The notes under the pieces: generated by a model | What the model was told of the DNA's origin: nothing | Database searches by the model: none | What the model saw: only the letters and a program-made list of their open reading frames with translations | From: Psychrobacter sp. UBA3483 | Lineage (GTDB): Bacteria; Pseudomonadota; Gammaproteobacteria; Pseudomonadales; Moraxellaceae | Assembly: GCF_002377905.1 (NCBI RefSeq) | Contig: NZ_DFQS01000022.1 | Location: forward strand, 1 to 24,457 | Reading direction: 5' to 3' | Length of the DNA: 24,457 bases | Program-made: the position numbers and the translations under genes | Shown: positions 7,610 to 15,041 of the stretch, one piece after another | How the letters are laid out: every line of letters starts with the position of its first letter | How positions within the stretch are numbered: position 1 is the stretch's first letter

Positions 7610-8118
7610 GCTGGGTTTGCCTCGCTGGTCGATAGAGTAATAGTGTTAATGTCTTTTGTAGAGATGTCGTTTGGAAACGTGATGTGCTGACGGTCTGAGA
7701 CTGACTGCACATGTTCCATGTCTAATAATTGCGCTAATGTTATATTTTTCAAGTATTGCTCAACATGATTGGATAGCGCGCACCATAAATCATGCGTTAG
7801 GCACATTGTACCACTTTGACAATCGCCGCGTCCGCCGCACTGCATCGCATCGACAGACTCATCGACGGCAGAGATGATGCTCATCACATCAATCTCATCA
7901 AGGGGCTTGGCTAAGTGGTAACCGCCTGCTGCGCCGCGGATACTGGTGACCAAACCGCGCTTACGAAGTTTGGAAAACAACTGTTCAAGATAAGAGATAG
8001 ATATCGATTGTCGCTTAGCAATGTCAGATAATGAGACAGCACTATCTTGTTGGCTAGTTTGCAAAGCCAAATCAAGTAAAGCGGTCACGGCGTATCTGCC
8101 TCGAGTAGTCAAACGCAT
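7606..8118 (-). CDS. iscR: Fe-S-sensing transcriptional regulator IscR
   Basis: This Rrf2-family regulator represses the isc operon when it carries a [2Fe-2S] cluster. The N-terminal winged helix is seen in MRLTTRGRYAVTALLDLA through RGLVTSIRGAAGGYHLAKP. The cluster ligands are C94, C100 and C106 in QCGGRGDCQSGTMC, with H109 in CLTHDLW, equivalent to C92/C98/C104/H107 of E. coli. It has 170 residues, with a slightly longer, poorly conserved tail. GGAG lies 7 nt before ATG 8118. It is first in the operon, and an IscR type-1 site overlaps its promoter about 250 bp upstream, which points to autorepression. Confidence 0.97.
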   Translation of the reverse strand: MRLTTRGRYAVTALLDLALQTSQQDSAVSLSDIAKRQSISISYLEQLFSKLRKRGLVTSIRGAAGGYHLAKPLDEIDVMSIISAVDESVDAMQCGGRGDCQSGTMCLTHDLWCALSNHVEQYLKNITLAQLLDMEHVQSVSDRQHITFPNDISTKDINTITLSTSEANPA

Positions 8119-8358
8119 GTGTTATCTCCAATCCTTTTAATAAAAAGTTTATTTAACAACGAACCTAGTCTTGTCATATTCGAAAAGTGCCTGATTACCA
8201 ATAAATCCTTTGTGGGTTCATAATCGACTTATTGGCCACTGACGATTAGTAATTCGCCATACTTGCGCTTCTATTTAGGAAAATCATCTATCGACTAGGT
8301 GGTGTCTTGTCGCTATTAAACAGCAGATGGTTTACCCGATGTGTGCAACGATAGGGTA

Positions 8359-8392
8359 ATTATACTCAATCCCGAGTAATTTAGTCAAGATT
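8359..8392 (-). promoter_or_regulatory. iscR promoter with overlapping IscR type-1 site
   Basis: On the minus strand TTGACT (plus 8383-8388) and a perfect TATAAT (plus 8359-8364) are 18 bp apart. The 25 bp at 8368-8392 match the E. coli IscR type-1 consensus at about 20 positions, including CTTGACTAAATT and TCGGG, and closely resemble the E. coli iscR promoter site. IscR bound there would cover the -35 element and block its own operon. The consensus is from recalled knowledge; the count was done by eye. Confidence 0.75.
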
Positions 8393-8424
8393 AAAGTGTG
8401 GTTGAATGGTGAGTGCGACTTATT

Positions 8425-8451
8425 CCTATCATTGATAAAAACAATGATAGG
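8425..8451. repeat. Stem-loop upstream of the iscR promoter
   Basis: CCTATCATTG and CAATGATAGG form a perfect 10-bp stem with a 7-nt A/T loop. No T-run follows on either strand. It lies between the end of the UbiJ-like gene and the iscR promoter and could be a weak terminator, an mRNA 3' end or a protein site. Confidence 0.4.
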
Positions 8452-8608
8452 TAATCTTAAGGCTTAAAAGAGAATAAATGCGCGAACGCGCAGGATATGA
8501 ACTGCAGAAAGGATACAAGAGCGCTTAATAAGTCTCAACCCTATTAAACGCGATACAAGGTGAGAAGAGTAACTTTAAAAACACCTCATCACTGCAGTTA
8601 GTAAGGCA

Positions 8609-9256
8609 TTAGGTCATGATAAATAAAGCAATAACGGCAGCGATAGCGATAACTGCAAAAATAATTGCGGTAATGATAAAGGTCTTTTGCTTACTTTGCA
8701 GTTCTTTGACCGTGGTTTCAAGCTCACGGTTTTTAATGGTCAAGGTGTTAATTTGAGTTTGCTGCTCTTTAATACGCAGCTTATAACTCTCCTTTTTTTC
8801 TGCCATTTCTGCTTCAGTAGGCTTGGTCTTACTTTTACCGCCCTTAATCTTTTTAATCAAACCTTGAATCAGGCTACCAAAACCAAGCTGCATAATAAAC
8901 TGTTTGACTAGCTGTACTTGCACCGACTCACCGCGCATTTGCAGCTTTTCAGTCGATTCAGTGTCGTGGGTGATGATGGCATTAATCACCTGAACGCTAT
9001 AAGCGTTGATAATCACGTCAGGCTCACTACGACCGATAGGCAATCTATCGTCTAATAACACCCCTTTGGTCGTAAAGGTAGCAAAAACCTCTACATGAGG
9101 TAGGTATAATCTGAGCGCGACGACAGTCTCTTGCTTAGCAAGTGGATAAGCAGCTTTACGGAGCTCTGGGTCTAAACGTAACAGCAGGGTCAGCGCTGAC
9201 TCGATAAACACCAATATGATATTAAGAAAAGAGTGAGACAACGTAGAACGCTTCAT
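8609..9256 (-). CDS. UbiJ/SCP2-like protein with coiled coil and C-terminal membrane anchor
   Basis: Not a gene I can name. Residues 15-125 resemble the SCP2-type lipid-binding domain of UbiJ by pattern: a start like IESALTLLLRLDPELRKA, a strand-rich middle, then QMRGESVQVQLVKQFIMQL, which recalls the LEVQGDIQVVQNFVAL block of E. coli UbiJ. UbiJ binds ubiquinone intermediates. After a basic stretch (KKIKGGKSKTK), residues 150-190 form a coiled coil (EKKESYKLRIKEQQTQIN and onward). Residues 192-213 are one strongly hydrophobic segment at the extreme C-terminus, so the protein is probably tail-anchored with the domain in the cytoplasm. The start at ATG 9256 has only a weak CGGA upstream. Neighbours (isc on one side, hupB divergent on the other) do not reveal its job. 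A role in quinone or lipid handling is inference. Confidence 0.6.
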   Translation of the reverse strand: MKRSTLSHSFLNIILVFIESALTLLLRLDPELRKAAYPLAKQETVVALRLYLPHVEVFATFTTKGVLLDDRLPIGRSEPDVIINAYSVQVINAIITHDTESTEKLQMRGESVQVQLVKQFIMQLGFGSLIQGLIKKIKGGKSKTKPTEAEMAEKKESYKLRIKEQQTQINTLTIKNRELETTVKELQSKQKTFIITAIIFAVIAIAAVIALFIMT

Positions 9257-9882
9257 GTAAATAATCCGTTTTTATTGTTTAAGTTAAAGATAAAAGGACA
9301 AGCCAAGGTCAAAATCCACCCAAAATGCACAATACAATCGCGCTTATAGTAACGCCTTTAGCGTAAAAAGTAACGCGCGTTTCTGTCAGTTGGTCAGTCA
9401 CTACCTTATAGTTTGCTTATCTATAAAGACACCAAAATTTATGACTGGTAATGCATCAGCCGGACTTAGCAGTTGTTTTTAGCTCTAAGTTTATGCTTTA
9501 GTTTCTTAATTTTGATTGTTAGTATAAAAACTGCACTTTAAGCACCTGTGTCATCTTTGAGTATTTAGGTTATCAAGGCAAAATTCATAAGAGAGCCAAT
9601 ATAAAGATAGGTGCTTTATTTCAATAAATCCTATAAGCTAAAGTAGCGATTTAATAGAAAACTTGCAGCAGTTTTAAGTAACATTGAGTGTCAAATACGT
9701 AGTAGAGTGCACAAAAATATGTAAAATCGCTTGCGCTCCTTATGCTGCCTTGATATAAAGGCGTTAACAAAGCGAAACCTGTTTATGCGTGAGGCCAGTG
9801 GTTTTTATTGCTTAAGTACTCTGAGAGCGATACAATACTTGGCGTGAGCGCTTTTTACCCCCTAAAACTTGAAGGAAATTTT
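9257..9882. other. Divergent intergenic region before hupB
   Basis: I see no gene of credible length here. It is AT-rich and should hold the promoters of both the UbiJ-like gene (minus) and hupB (plus). The best plus-strand promoter match is at 9731-9759. Confidence 0.5.
9731..9759 (+). promoter_or_regulatory. Candidate hupB promoter
   Basis: TTGCGC (9731-9736) and TATAAA (9754-9759) are separated by 17 bp, placing the start near 9766 and a leader of about 117 nt before the hupB ATG. Matches are 4 of 6 and 5 of 6. No other candidate in the spacer looked better by eye. Confidence 0.4.
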
Positions 9883-10155
9883 ATGAATAAGTCAGAATTA
9901 ATTGATAGCATCGCCGAAAAAAGTGGTCTAAATAAAACTCAAGCTGGCGAAGCTTTGAATGCAGTAATGGAAAGTGTTGGTGAAGCGCTAGAAGCTGGCG
10001 ATAGCATCTCATTGGTTGGTTTTGGTACTTTTAGCGTAAAAGACCGCAAAGCGCGTACTGGCCGTAACCCTAAGACTGGTGAAGAGCTTAGCATTCCAGC
10101 AAGCAAAGTACCAAGCTTTAAAGCCGGTAAAAACCTAAAAGAGCGTTTAAACTAA
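9883..10155 (+). CDS. hupB: DNA-binding protein HU
   Basis: HU is a small nucleoid protein that bends DNA as a dimer. The 90-residue sequence is a complete family member: MNKSELIDSIAEKSGLNKTQ, the VGFGTFSVKDRKARTGRNPKTGE arm with its conserved GFG, RxGRNP and intercalating proline region, and FKAGKNLKERL at the end. ATG 9883 has AAGGA about 7 nt upstream. An in-frame upstream ATG at 9808 would add 25 residues with no family support and is rejected. It precedes ppiD, the same order as hupB-ppiD in E. coli and Pseudomonas. A strong terminator follows, so ppiD is probably transcribed from its own promoter. Confidence 0.97.
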   Translation: MNKSELIDSIAEKSGLNKTQAGEALNAVMESVGEALEAGDSISLVGFGTFSVKDRKARTGRNPKTGEELSIPASKVPSFKAGKNLKERLN

Positions 10156-10275
10156 GCCGCTTTGTTTAAGTCGCACTCTTTTTAGCTATACTATAATAAT
10201 CAAATGCTCGTTGACTATGACGTGATACACGAATAAAAACAGCGTTGGTTGGCAGTAAAACAATAGATAGCAGCT

Positions 10276-10302
10276 CATGACTTAACGATTCATTAAGTCA
10301 TG
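10276..10302. repeat. Stem-loop downstream of hupB
   Basis: CATGACTTAA and TTAAGTCATG form a perfect 10-bp stem with a 7-nt loop. It lies about 120 nt after the hupB stop and 12 nt before the terminator stem. No T-run follows. It may protect the hupB mRNA 3' end, but that is inference. Confidence 0.45.
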
Positions 10303-10313
10303 GGAGAATGAGC

Positions 10314-10345
10314 AAAAAAGCACCTAGAGATTAGGTGCTTTTTTT
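10314..10345 (+). terminator. Terminator of hupB
   Basis: AAAAAAGCACCTA and TAGGTGCTTTTTT pair over 13 bp around a 5-nt loop, followed by further T. This is a textbook Rho-independent terminator, placed about 160 nt after hupB. Confidence 0.9.
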
Positions 10346-10457
10346 AGTGCTGAAATTTGTAGTATTTAGTGGCAATAGTCGCCTGAATATTTTGAGTATA
10401 TATTAAAAATCACGTATCATAGGGCGCGCGATAGCGGTGTTGTATAAACAAGACTTA

Positions 10458-10505
10458 TTATAACCTTTATCAATAAGTTTTTTATAACCTTTATCAATAA
10501 GTTTT
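10458..10505. repeat. Perfect 24-bp tandem duplication
   Basis: Two identical 24-bp units (10458-10481 and 10482-10505) each contain AACCTTTATCAATAAG. An ACTTATT just before the first unit (10453-10459) makes an inverted repeat with AATAAGT within it. It lies about 120 bp upstream of ppiD and may be a replication-slippage duplication or a duplicated protein site. Confidence 0.9.
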
Positions 10506-10627
10506 GTTTTACAGCGATAAAATGTACACGTTCTTCTTCTTACCATTGCCTGCTTATACAGCGTTGATATTATTAATAGTATTACAATGGTCTTTCATCA
10601 ATATAGGTTAATAAAGCAGAGATAACT

Positions 10628-12502
10628 ATGGATAAATTGCGCGATTTCTTAAAAAGCTGGCCGGGTCGCATTTTATTGATTTTATGCCTATCGCCGCTCG
10701 CTCTATTGGGTGTAGAAAGCTACTTTGGCGGCGGGGTCGATCCCAACCAAATCGCTCAAGTAGGTGACAAAAGCGTGGGAATGTCCGAGTATCAAACTGC
10801 CGTCAATAACCGCCGTAGCGAGCTTTTAGACCAAGTTGATGATGCCAGTTTATTAAATGAAGATGTGCTGCACGAGCAAGTCCTAAAAGGATTGATTGAC
10901 CGTACCTTGTTAGAGCAGCAGGCTGGCAAGCTTGGCATGACGGTTTCTGATGACACCATCAATCGTTTACTGCGCCAAGAAGAAATCTTTAAAGATGCAG
11001 AAGGCAATTTTTCTAACGAGCAGTTTGCAAACTTTTTACGTCAGCGTAATATGACAAAAAATCAGCTGTTTGCTGAGTTTCGCAACCAGTTAAGCCTAGA
11101 TCAGCTCAATGCAAGCATCGTCGGTACCGCAGTTTATCCAATGCAAGCGGTCAGTCAGTTGATTGACTTGCAGCTAGAGTCGCGCAATGTCTGGCTGCAT
11201 CGTTTCAAATGGCAAGATTATGCTGAGCAAGTAAAGTTGAGCAAGGGTGATATACAAGCTTACTATGATGCCAATAAAGACAAACTCAAAAGCGCGGCTA
11301 TGGTCGACTTGGCTTACTTGCAGCTAAATCCGCAAGCGATTGAAGTTAATGATGTGACCCAAGAAGATTTGCAGCAGCAATATGAAGCTTACAAGCAAAA
11401 TCTTGCCATTGTTGATGAACGTAAAATCAGTCAAATCTTGCTAACGGGTAAAGATGCCAAAGCACGTGCGGATAAAATTAAAGCCCGCCTTGCGACAGGT
11501 GAGTCATTTGCTAAAGTTGCGAAAGCCGAGTCGGATGACCCATCAGGCGAAACAGGCGGCGATATCGGACGTTTTAACCCGGCGGTATTTGGTAATGATG
11601 CGCCAGCCGTCGAAAAAGCGCTTGCAGGCTTAAGCGTTGGTGATGTCAGCGCTCCTGTGAAGACCAGCTTTGGCTATCAGATATTTACTGTGACTGAGGA
11701 CAATGGTAGCAAAATACCAAGTCTAGAGAGTATGCGTGCAGAGCTAACCGCTAAAGCCAAAGAATATAAACGTCAGGAAATGTATGCCGATAAAGTCACG
11801 GCGATTAATGACTTGGCAGCAGATGGCTTTAGTATCGAAGACATCGCTCAGCAAGAAAATGTGCCATTAAAACGCATTAAAGATTATCGTAAAGAAAACA
11901 ACCAATCTGCTTTGGCGCAGCCGGCGGTGATTAAGCAAGCGTTTGATGAATTTACCATTCAAGACCAAGCAGTGACCGCGGGTATTGAGGTTGGTAACGG
12001 TACAGTATGGGTGCAGCCAAGTAATTATCGTCCAACCAAGACCTTGTCTTTGACAGCAGCGACGCCAAGAATCACGCAGATATTGCGTCAACAAAAAGCG
12101 ACGGCTTTAGCGTTACAAGCGGCGAAAAAACTGGCCGCTGGTATTAAGACGCCTGCCGATATTGCGAAACAGCCCATTAAGCTGCAAGCATTGGGCGAGA
12201 TAAACCGTCAGACCACGCAATTGAGCGAAAAAGAGCGCGGCTTAGCCTTTAGTCAGCAAGCAGCAGAAAATGGTGTCGTGGCGGTAGCGAGTGAGACTGA
12301 AACGGGTGCGACGTTATTGGTCGGTGATCGCATCAAAACAGAGCAGCAATCGCCGCTATCTGATGCCCAAAGAGCACAAACTGCCGCCATTATTCGTGAC
12401 AATTTGGGTCAAGATCAGCTGCAAGATTATTTAGATTATCTACGCATGGTCTATAAAGTTGAGATTAATGAAGCCAATATGGCCAATGCGCAAGGACGTT
12501 AA
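10628..12502 (+). CDS. ppiD: Periplasmic folding factor PpiD (parvulin-like, membrane anchored)
   Basis: PpiD is an inner-membrane protein facing the periplasm that helps newly exported proteins fold near the Sec translocon. One N-terminal membrane segment is seen (residues 13-31), followed by a SurA-N-like chaperone region (about 40-180, LIDRTLLEQQAGKLGMTVSD). A parvulin domain follows (about 264-357, RKISQILLTG through GGDIGRFNP to FGYQIFTV), then a C-terminal region of the second SurA-N-like type. At 624 residues it matches the family (623 in E. coli). The start MDKLRDFLKSWPGRILLI is the usual PpiD N-terminus, though the ribosome binding site (GCAGAG) is weak. It lies downstream of hupB as in many gammaproteobacteria. 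The E. coli parvulin domain lacks clear isomerase activity; whether this one is active cannot be told. Confidence 0.95.
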   Translation: MDKLRDFLKSWPGRILLILCLSPLALLGVESYFGGGVDPNQIAQVGDKSVGMSEYQTAVNNRRSELLDQVDDASLLNEDVLHEQVLKGLIDRTLLEQQAGKLGMTVSDDTINRLLRQEEIFKDAEGNFSNEQFANFLRQRNMTKNQLFAEFRNQLSLDQLNASIVGTAVYPMQAVSQLIDLQLESRNVWLHRFKWQDYAEQVKLSKGDIQAYYDANKDKLKSAAMVDLAYLQLNPQAIEVNDVTQEDLQQQYEAYKQNLAIVDERKISQILLTGKDAKARADKIKARLATGESFAKVAKAESDDPSGETGGDIGRFNPAVFGNDAPAVEKALAGLSVGDVSAPVKTSFGYQIFTVTEDNGSKIPSLESMRAELTAKAKEYKRQEMYADKVTAINDLAADGFSIEDIAQQENVPLKRIKDYRKENNQSALAQPAVIKQAFDEFTIQDQAVTAGIEVGNGTVWVQPSNYRPTKTLSLTAATPRITQILRQQKATALALQAAKKLAAGIKTPADIAKQPIKLQALGEINRQTTQLSEKERGLAFSQQAAENGVVAVASETETGATLLVGDRIKTEQQSPLSDAQRAQTAAIIRDNLGQDQLQDYLDYLRMVYKVEINEANMANAQGR

Positions 12503-12560
12503 GCGCTATAAGGCATTTGTTAAACCCTTTTTTTAACGAGTTTCATTAAGCCTTAAATAC

Positions 12561-12589
12561 AAAAAAGCCACTATGATAGTGGCTTTTTT
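12561..12589. terminator. Bidirectional terminator between ppiD and purH
   Basis: AAAAAAGCCACTA and TAGTGGCTTTTTT pair over 13 bp around a 3-nt loop, with T-runs for both strands. It lies about 60 nt after the ppiD stop and a similar distance after the purH stop, serving both convergent genes. Confidence 0.92.
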
Positions 12590-12652
12590 ATGCGCTACAA
12601 TTTTTATTTACTCTTAACGCTGTTGTCTTAACAGCATTATCTTAACTGCTGA

Positions 12653-14233
12653 TTAATGGCGGAAGTGGCGCATACCAGTGAAGACCATGGCGATACCATG
12701 CTCATTGGCGGCAGCAATCGTTTCATCATCACGCATAGAGCCGCCTGGTTGGATGATAGCAGCAATACCGACTTCAGCAGCGTTATCGATACCATCACGG
12801 AACGGGAAGAAGGCATCTGATGCCATTACCGCGCCTTCGGTAGCAAGACCAGCGTGCTCGGCTTTGATAGCGGCGATACGTGCTGAATTGACGCGGCTCA
12901 TTTGACCAGCGCCGATACCGATAGTGCGTTGATTCTTGGCATAAACGATGGCGTTAGATTTGACATATTTAGCGACATTCCAGCTAAATAATAAATCAGC
13001 AATTTGTGCTTCGGTTGGTTGGACGTCGGTAACGATTTTTAAATCGTTGGCGGTAATAAGGCCCAAATCTTGCTCTTGCACCAACAAACCACCATTGACG
13101 CGTTTATAATCAAGCTGGCTGTCGCGCTGCTCAGGCGTTGACAGCTCGCCGCATACTAAGACGCGCACGTTTTTCTTAGCAGCGGTCGCCTCCAAAACGC
13201 CATCTTCAATACTTGGCGCAATGATGACTTCGACAAATTGATTGTCGATAATGGCTTTGGCTGCATTAAGAGTGAGTCGGCGGTTAAAGGCGATAATACC
13301 ACCAAAAGATGACTCAGGGTCGGTACTAAAGGCTGTGCGATAAGCCGTGACTTGATCGCTATCTACGGCGACACCGCAAGGATTGGCATGTTTTACAATC
13401 ACGCAAGCGGGCGCACTAAAGGCTTTAACACATTCAAGCGCGGCATCAGTATCAGCGATATTGTTATAAGAGAGCTCTTTACCTTGCAGTTGCTGCGCGG
13501 TTGCAATAGAGGCTTGCTGGCTTTTTAGCGCATGATTTTCGACATAAAAAGCAGCTTTTTGATGGGGGTTTTCTCCGTAGCGTAGGTCTTGCACTTTTTC
13601 AAGTTGAACGTTAAAGGTACGGGAAAAATGCTCAGGCTCTTGAGTTTCATTCACACGGCTGCCCAAGAAGTTTGCAATCATTCCGTCATATTGTGCGGTA
13701 TGCTCAAAGGCTTTGACCGCTAAATCGTAGCGTAGGGCAGGGGTTAGTGTCGTCCCTTCACCTAAGGCGTCGAGTACGCGCGTATAATCAGCAGGGTCGG
13801 TTACAATACCAACGTGAGCGTGGTTTTTTGCGGCTGAACGCACCATGGTAGGACCGCCAATATCGATGTTTTCGATCGCATCGTTCATGGTTACGTCAGG
13901 ACGGGCGATAGTTTGAGCAAACGGATAAAGATTGACGACGACCAAATCAATGCGCTCAATAGCGTGCTCATTCATGACGCTGTCATCGGTACCGCGGCGT
14001 CCTAAAATACCGCCATGGATTTTTGGATGTAGCGTTTTAACACGGCCATCCATCATTTCAGGGAAGCCCGTATAGTCTGAAACTTCAGTGACGGCGACAT
14101 TGTTTTCTGTCAGCAAGCGGTAAGTACCGCCAGTCGATAATAAACCAAAACCAGCTTTGAGCAGGCCTTGGGCGAATTCTACGATATTTGACTTATCGGA
14201 AACCGATAGTAGGGCAAGGGGAGTTGTACTCAT
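12653..14233 (-). CDS. purH: Bifunctional AICAR formyltransferase / IMP cyclohydrolase PurH
   Basis: PurH catalyses the last two steps of IMP synthesis in the cytoplasm. The N-terminal MGS-like cyclohydrolase domain begins ALLSVSDKSNIVEFAQGL and includes LLSTGGTYRLL, FPEMMDGRVKTLHPKIHGG and NIDIGGPTMVR. The C-terminal formyltransferase domain shows LRYGENPHQKAAFY, VKHANPCGVA, FGGIIAFNR and GAGQMSRVNS. ATG 14233 gives 526 residues (529 in E. coli) and the usual start MSTTPLALLSVSDK. A GGAAA sequence lies about 7 nt upstream. The frame stays open upstream but would add only a Phe-rich run through a terminator hairpin. It lies downstream of fis, as in Pseudomonas. The hairpin immediately upstream may regulate it. 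Confidence 0.97.
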   Translation of the reverse strand: MSTTPLALLSVSDKSNIVEFAQGLLKAGFGLLSTGGTYRLLTENNVAVTEVSDYTGFPEMMDGRVKTLHPKIHGGILGRRGTDDSVMNEHAIERIDLVVVNLYPFAQTIARPDVTMNDAIENIDIGGPTMVRSAAKNHAHVGIVTDPADYTRVLDALGEGTTLTPALRYDLAVKAFEHTAQYDGMIANFLGSRVNETQEPEHFSRTFNVQLEKVQDLRYGENPHQKAAFYVENHALKSQQASIATAQQLQGKELSYNNIADTDAALECVKAFSAPACVIVKHANPCGVAVDSDQVTAYRTAFSTDPESSFGGIIAFNRRLTLNAAKAIIDNQFVEVIIAPSIEDGVLEATAAKKNVRVLVCGELSTPEQRDSQLDYKRVNGGLLVQEQDLGLITANDLKIVTDVQPTEAQIADLLFSWNVAKYVKSNAIVYAKNQRTIGIGAGQMSRVNSARIAAIKAEHAGLATEGAVMASDAFFPFRDGIDNAAEVGIAAIIQPGGSMRDDETIAAANEHGIAMVFTGMRHFRH

Positions 14234-14246
14234 AAAAAAATTTCCA

Positions 14247-14274
14247 TAAAAAAAGCCTGACGTAAACGTCTGGC
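14247..14274 (-). terminator. Terminator-like hairpin directly before the purH start
   Basis: On the minus strand GCCAGACG-TTTA-CGTCAGGC forms a stem with one A-A mismatch, followed by TTTTTTT. The U-run ends about 14 nt before the purH ATG. It can be the terminator of fis or a transcription attenuator in the purH leader. Confidence 0.65.
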
Positions 14275-14432
14275 AAGGTAATAATGGCAAGCAGTGCAGA
14301 GCATATCGGGTTTGATAAGATCATAAACTATAAACGTGCCATACAATTGAATGTCGGTTAGCAGTGCTAAGGAGCGTGGTGAGTGCGATATTTGGTCGTC
14401 GTAAATAACAGCGACTGGTATAAAGCCATAGA

Positions 14433-14789
14433 TTACATTAAGCCATAAGTTTTGAGCTTTTTACGTAGAGTACCGCGATTGAGACCTAAGATTTGTGCAC
14501 ACTTGGTCTGATTGCCGCGGCACTTCTCGAGCACGACTGACAATAGTGGCTGCTCTATCTCTTTTAAAATAAGCTCATATAAGTCGGTTGGCATCTCATC
14601 ATCGAGCATCGCAAAATACTGCCGCACCACGCGCTCTACATGCACACGTAACGGTTGGTGCGCATGAAGGCTATTGTCTAAGGAAGCTTCTACCTTGTGG
14701 ATAGAGCGATGATAGCCGTCTTTATAATCAGCAGAGCTCTCAGTATTCGGGTCAATATGAGTGGCATTATACGGTGCAGGTGGTGCCAT
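14433..14789 (-). CDS. fis: Nucleoid protein / regulator Fis
   Basis: Fis is a dimeric DNA-bending protein that activates rRNA and other promoters in fast growth. The C-terminal helix-turn-helix is clear (residues about 93-115, NQTKCAQILGLNRGTLRKKLKTYGL), preceded by the dimerisation helices (DLYELILKEIEQPLLSVVLEKCRGN). At 118 residues it is about 20 longer than E. coli Fis, the surplus being an N-terminal low-complexity start (MAPPAPYNATHIDPNTESS). AGGA lies 9 nt before ATG 14789, which supports this start. purH follows it, as in Pseudomonas, but dusB, the usual upstream partner, is absent. Confidence 0.93.
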   Translation of the reverse strand: MAPPAPYNATHIDPNTESSADYKDGYHRSIHKVEASLDNSLHAHQPLRVHVERVVRQYFAMLDDEMPTDLYELILKEIEQPLLSVVLEKCRGNQTKCAQILGLNRGTLRKKLKTYGLM

Positions 14790-14838
14790 AAGATAATGTC
14801 CTTAAGCGTAAGCGTAAACCATAAGGCGTTTAAGCGCT

Positions 14839-14869
14839 ATTATAACAAAGTCAACGCCTATCCGAGCAA
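14839..14869 (-). promoter_or_regulatory. Candidate fis promoter
   Basis: A perfect TATAAT (plus 14839-14844, minus strand) lies 19 bp from TTGCTC (plus 14864-14869). The sequence after the -10 is GC-rich (AGCGC), like the discriminator of growth-rate-controlled promoters. The start would be near 14832, about 43 nt before the ATG. The long spacer keeps confidence low. Confidence 0.35.
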
Positions 14870-15012
14870 CAGATTGGGCATTACCCTATTATTACTCTAG
14901 GCTTGACGCTATTTATTGTCATTTATGACGACAGATTTAAAACATTTAGAATAAATTTGATAAAAGAGCAAAACTTTTGAATAAATTTTATTGCTTATAA
15001 ATGGCATTTCTA

Positions 15013-15041
15013 CCAAGCCTGATGTTAATAAATAGGCTTGG
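15013..15041. repeat. Stem-loop over the 3' end of the DUF3426 gene
   Basis: CCAAGCCT (15013-15020) and AGGCTTGG (15034-15041) form a perfect 8-bp stem. Its loop and arms include the stop codon of the DUF3426 gene (15025-15027). No T-run follows on the minus strand, so it is not a standard terminator. Confidence 0.4.

Larger units (their letters stand above)
8119..8608. other. Control region between the UbiJ-like gene and iscR
   Basis: No gene is seen. It contains the iscR promoter and IscR site (8359-8392), a leader of roughly 230 nt down to the iscR ATG, and upstream of the promoter a 10-bp stem-loop at 8425-8451. I see no clear terminator for the gene that ends at 8609. Confidence 0.6.
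10156..10627. other. hupB-ppiD spacer with hairpins, terminator and tandem repeat
   Basis: No gene is seen in these 472 bases. In order they hold a 10-bp stem-loop (10276-10302), an intrinsic terminator (10314-10345), a perfect 24-bp tandem duplication (10458-10505), and an AT-rich stretch leading to ppiD where I cannot place a firm promoter. Confidence 0.6.

Noticed and set aside
298..9721. Shared 13-mer TGCACAAAAATAT upstream of the cyclase (298-310) and upstream of hupB (9709-9721)
   Set aside because: A shared 13-mer is expected by chance in AT-rich sequence of this length, and the distances to the genes differ.
9808..9882. Longer HU start at ATG 9808
   Set aside because: It adds 25 residues unlike any HU N-terminus, while ATG 9883 has a good Shine-Dalgarno sequence and the family start MNKSELI.
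14234..14290. Longer PurH start at 14290
   Set aside because: The extra 19 residues would translate a terminator hairpin and a T-run. ATG 14233 gives the standard PurH start.
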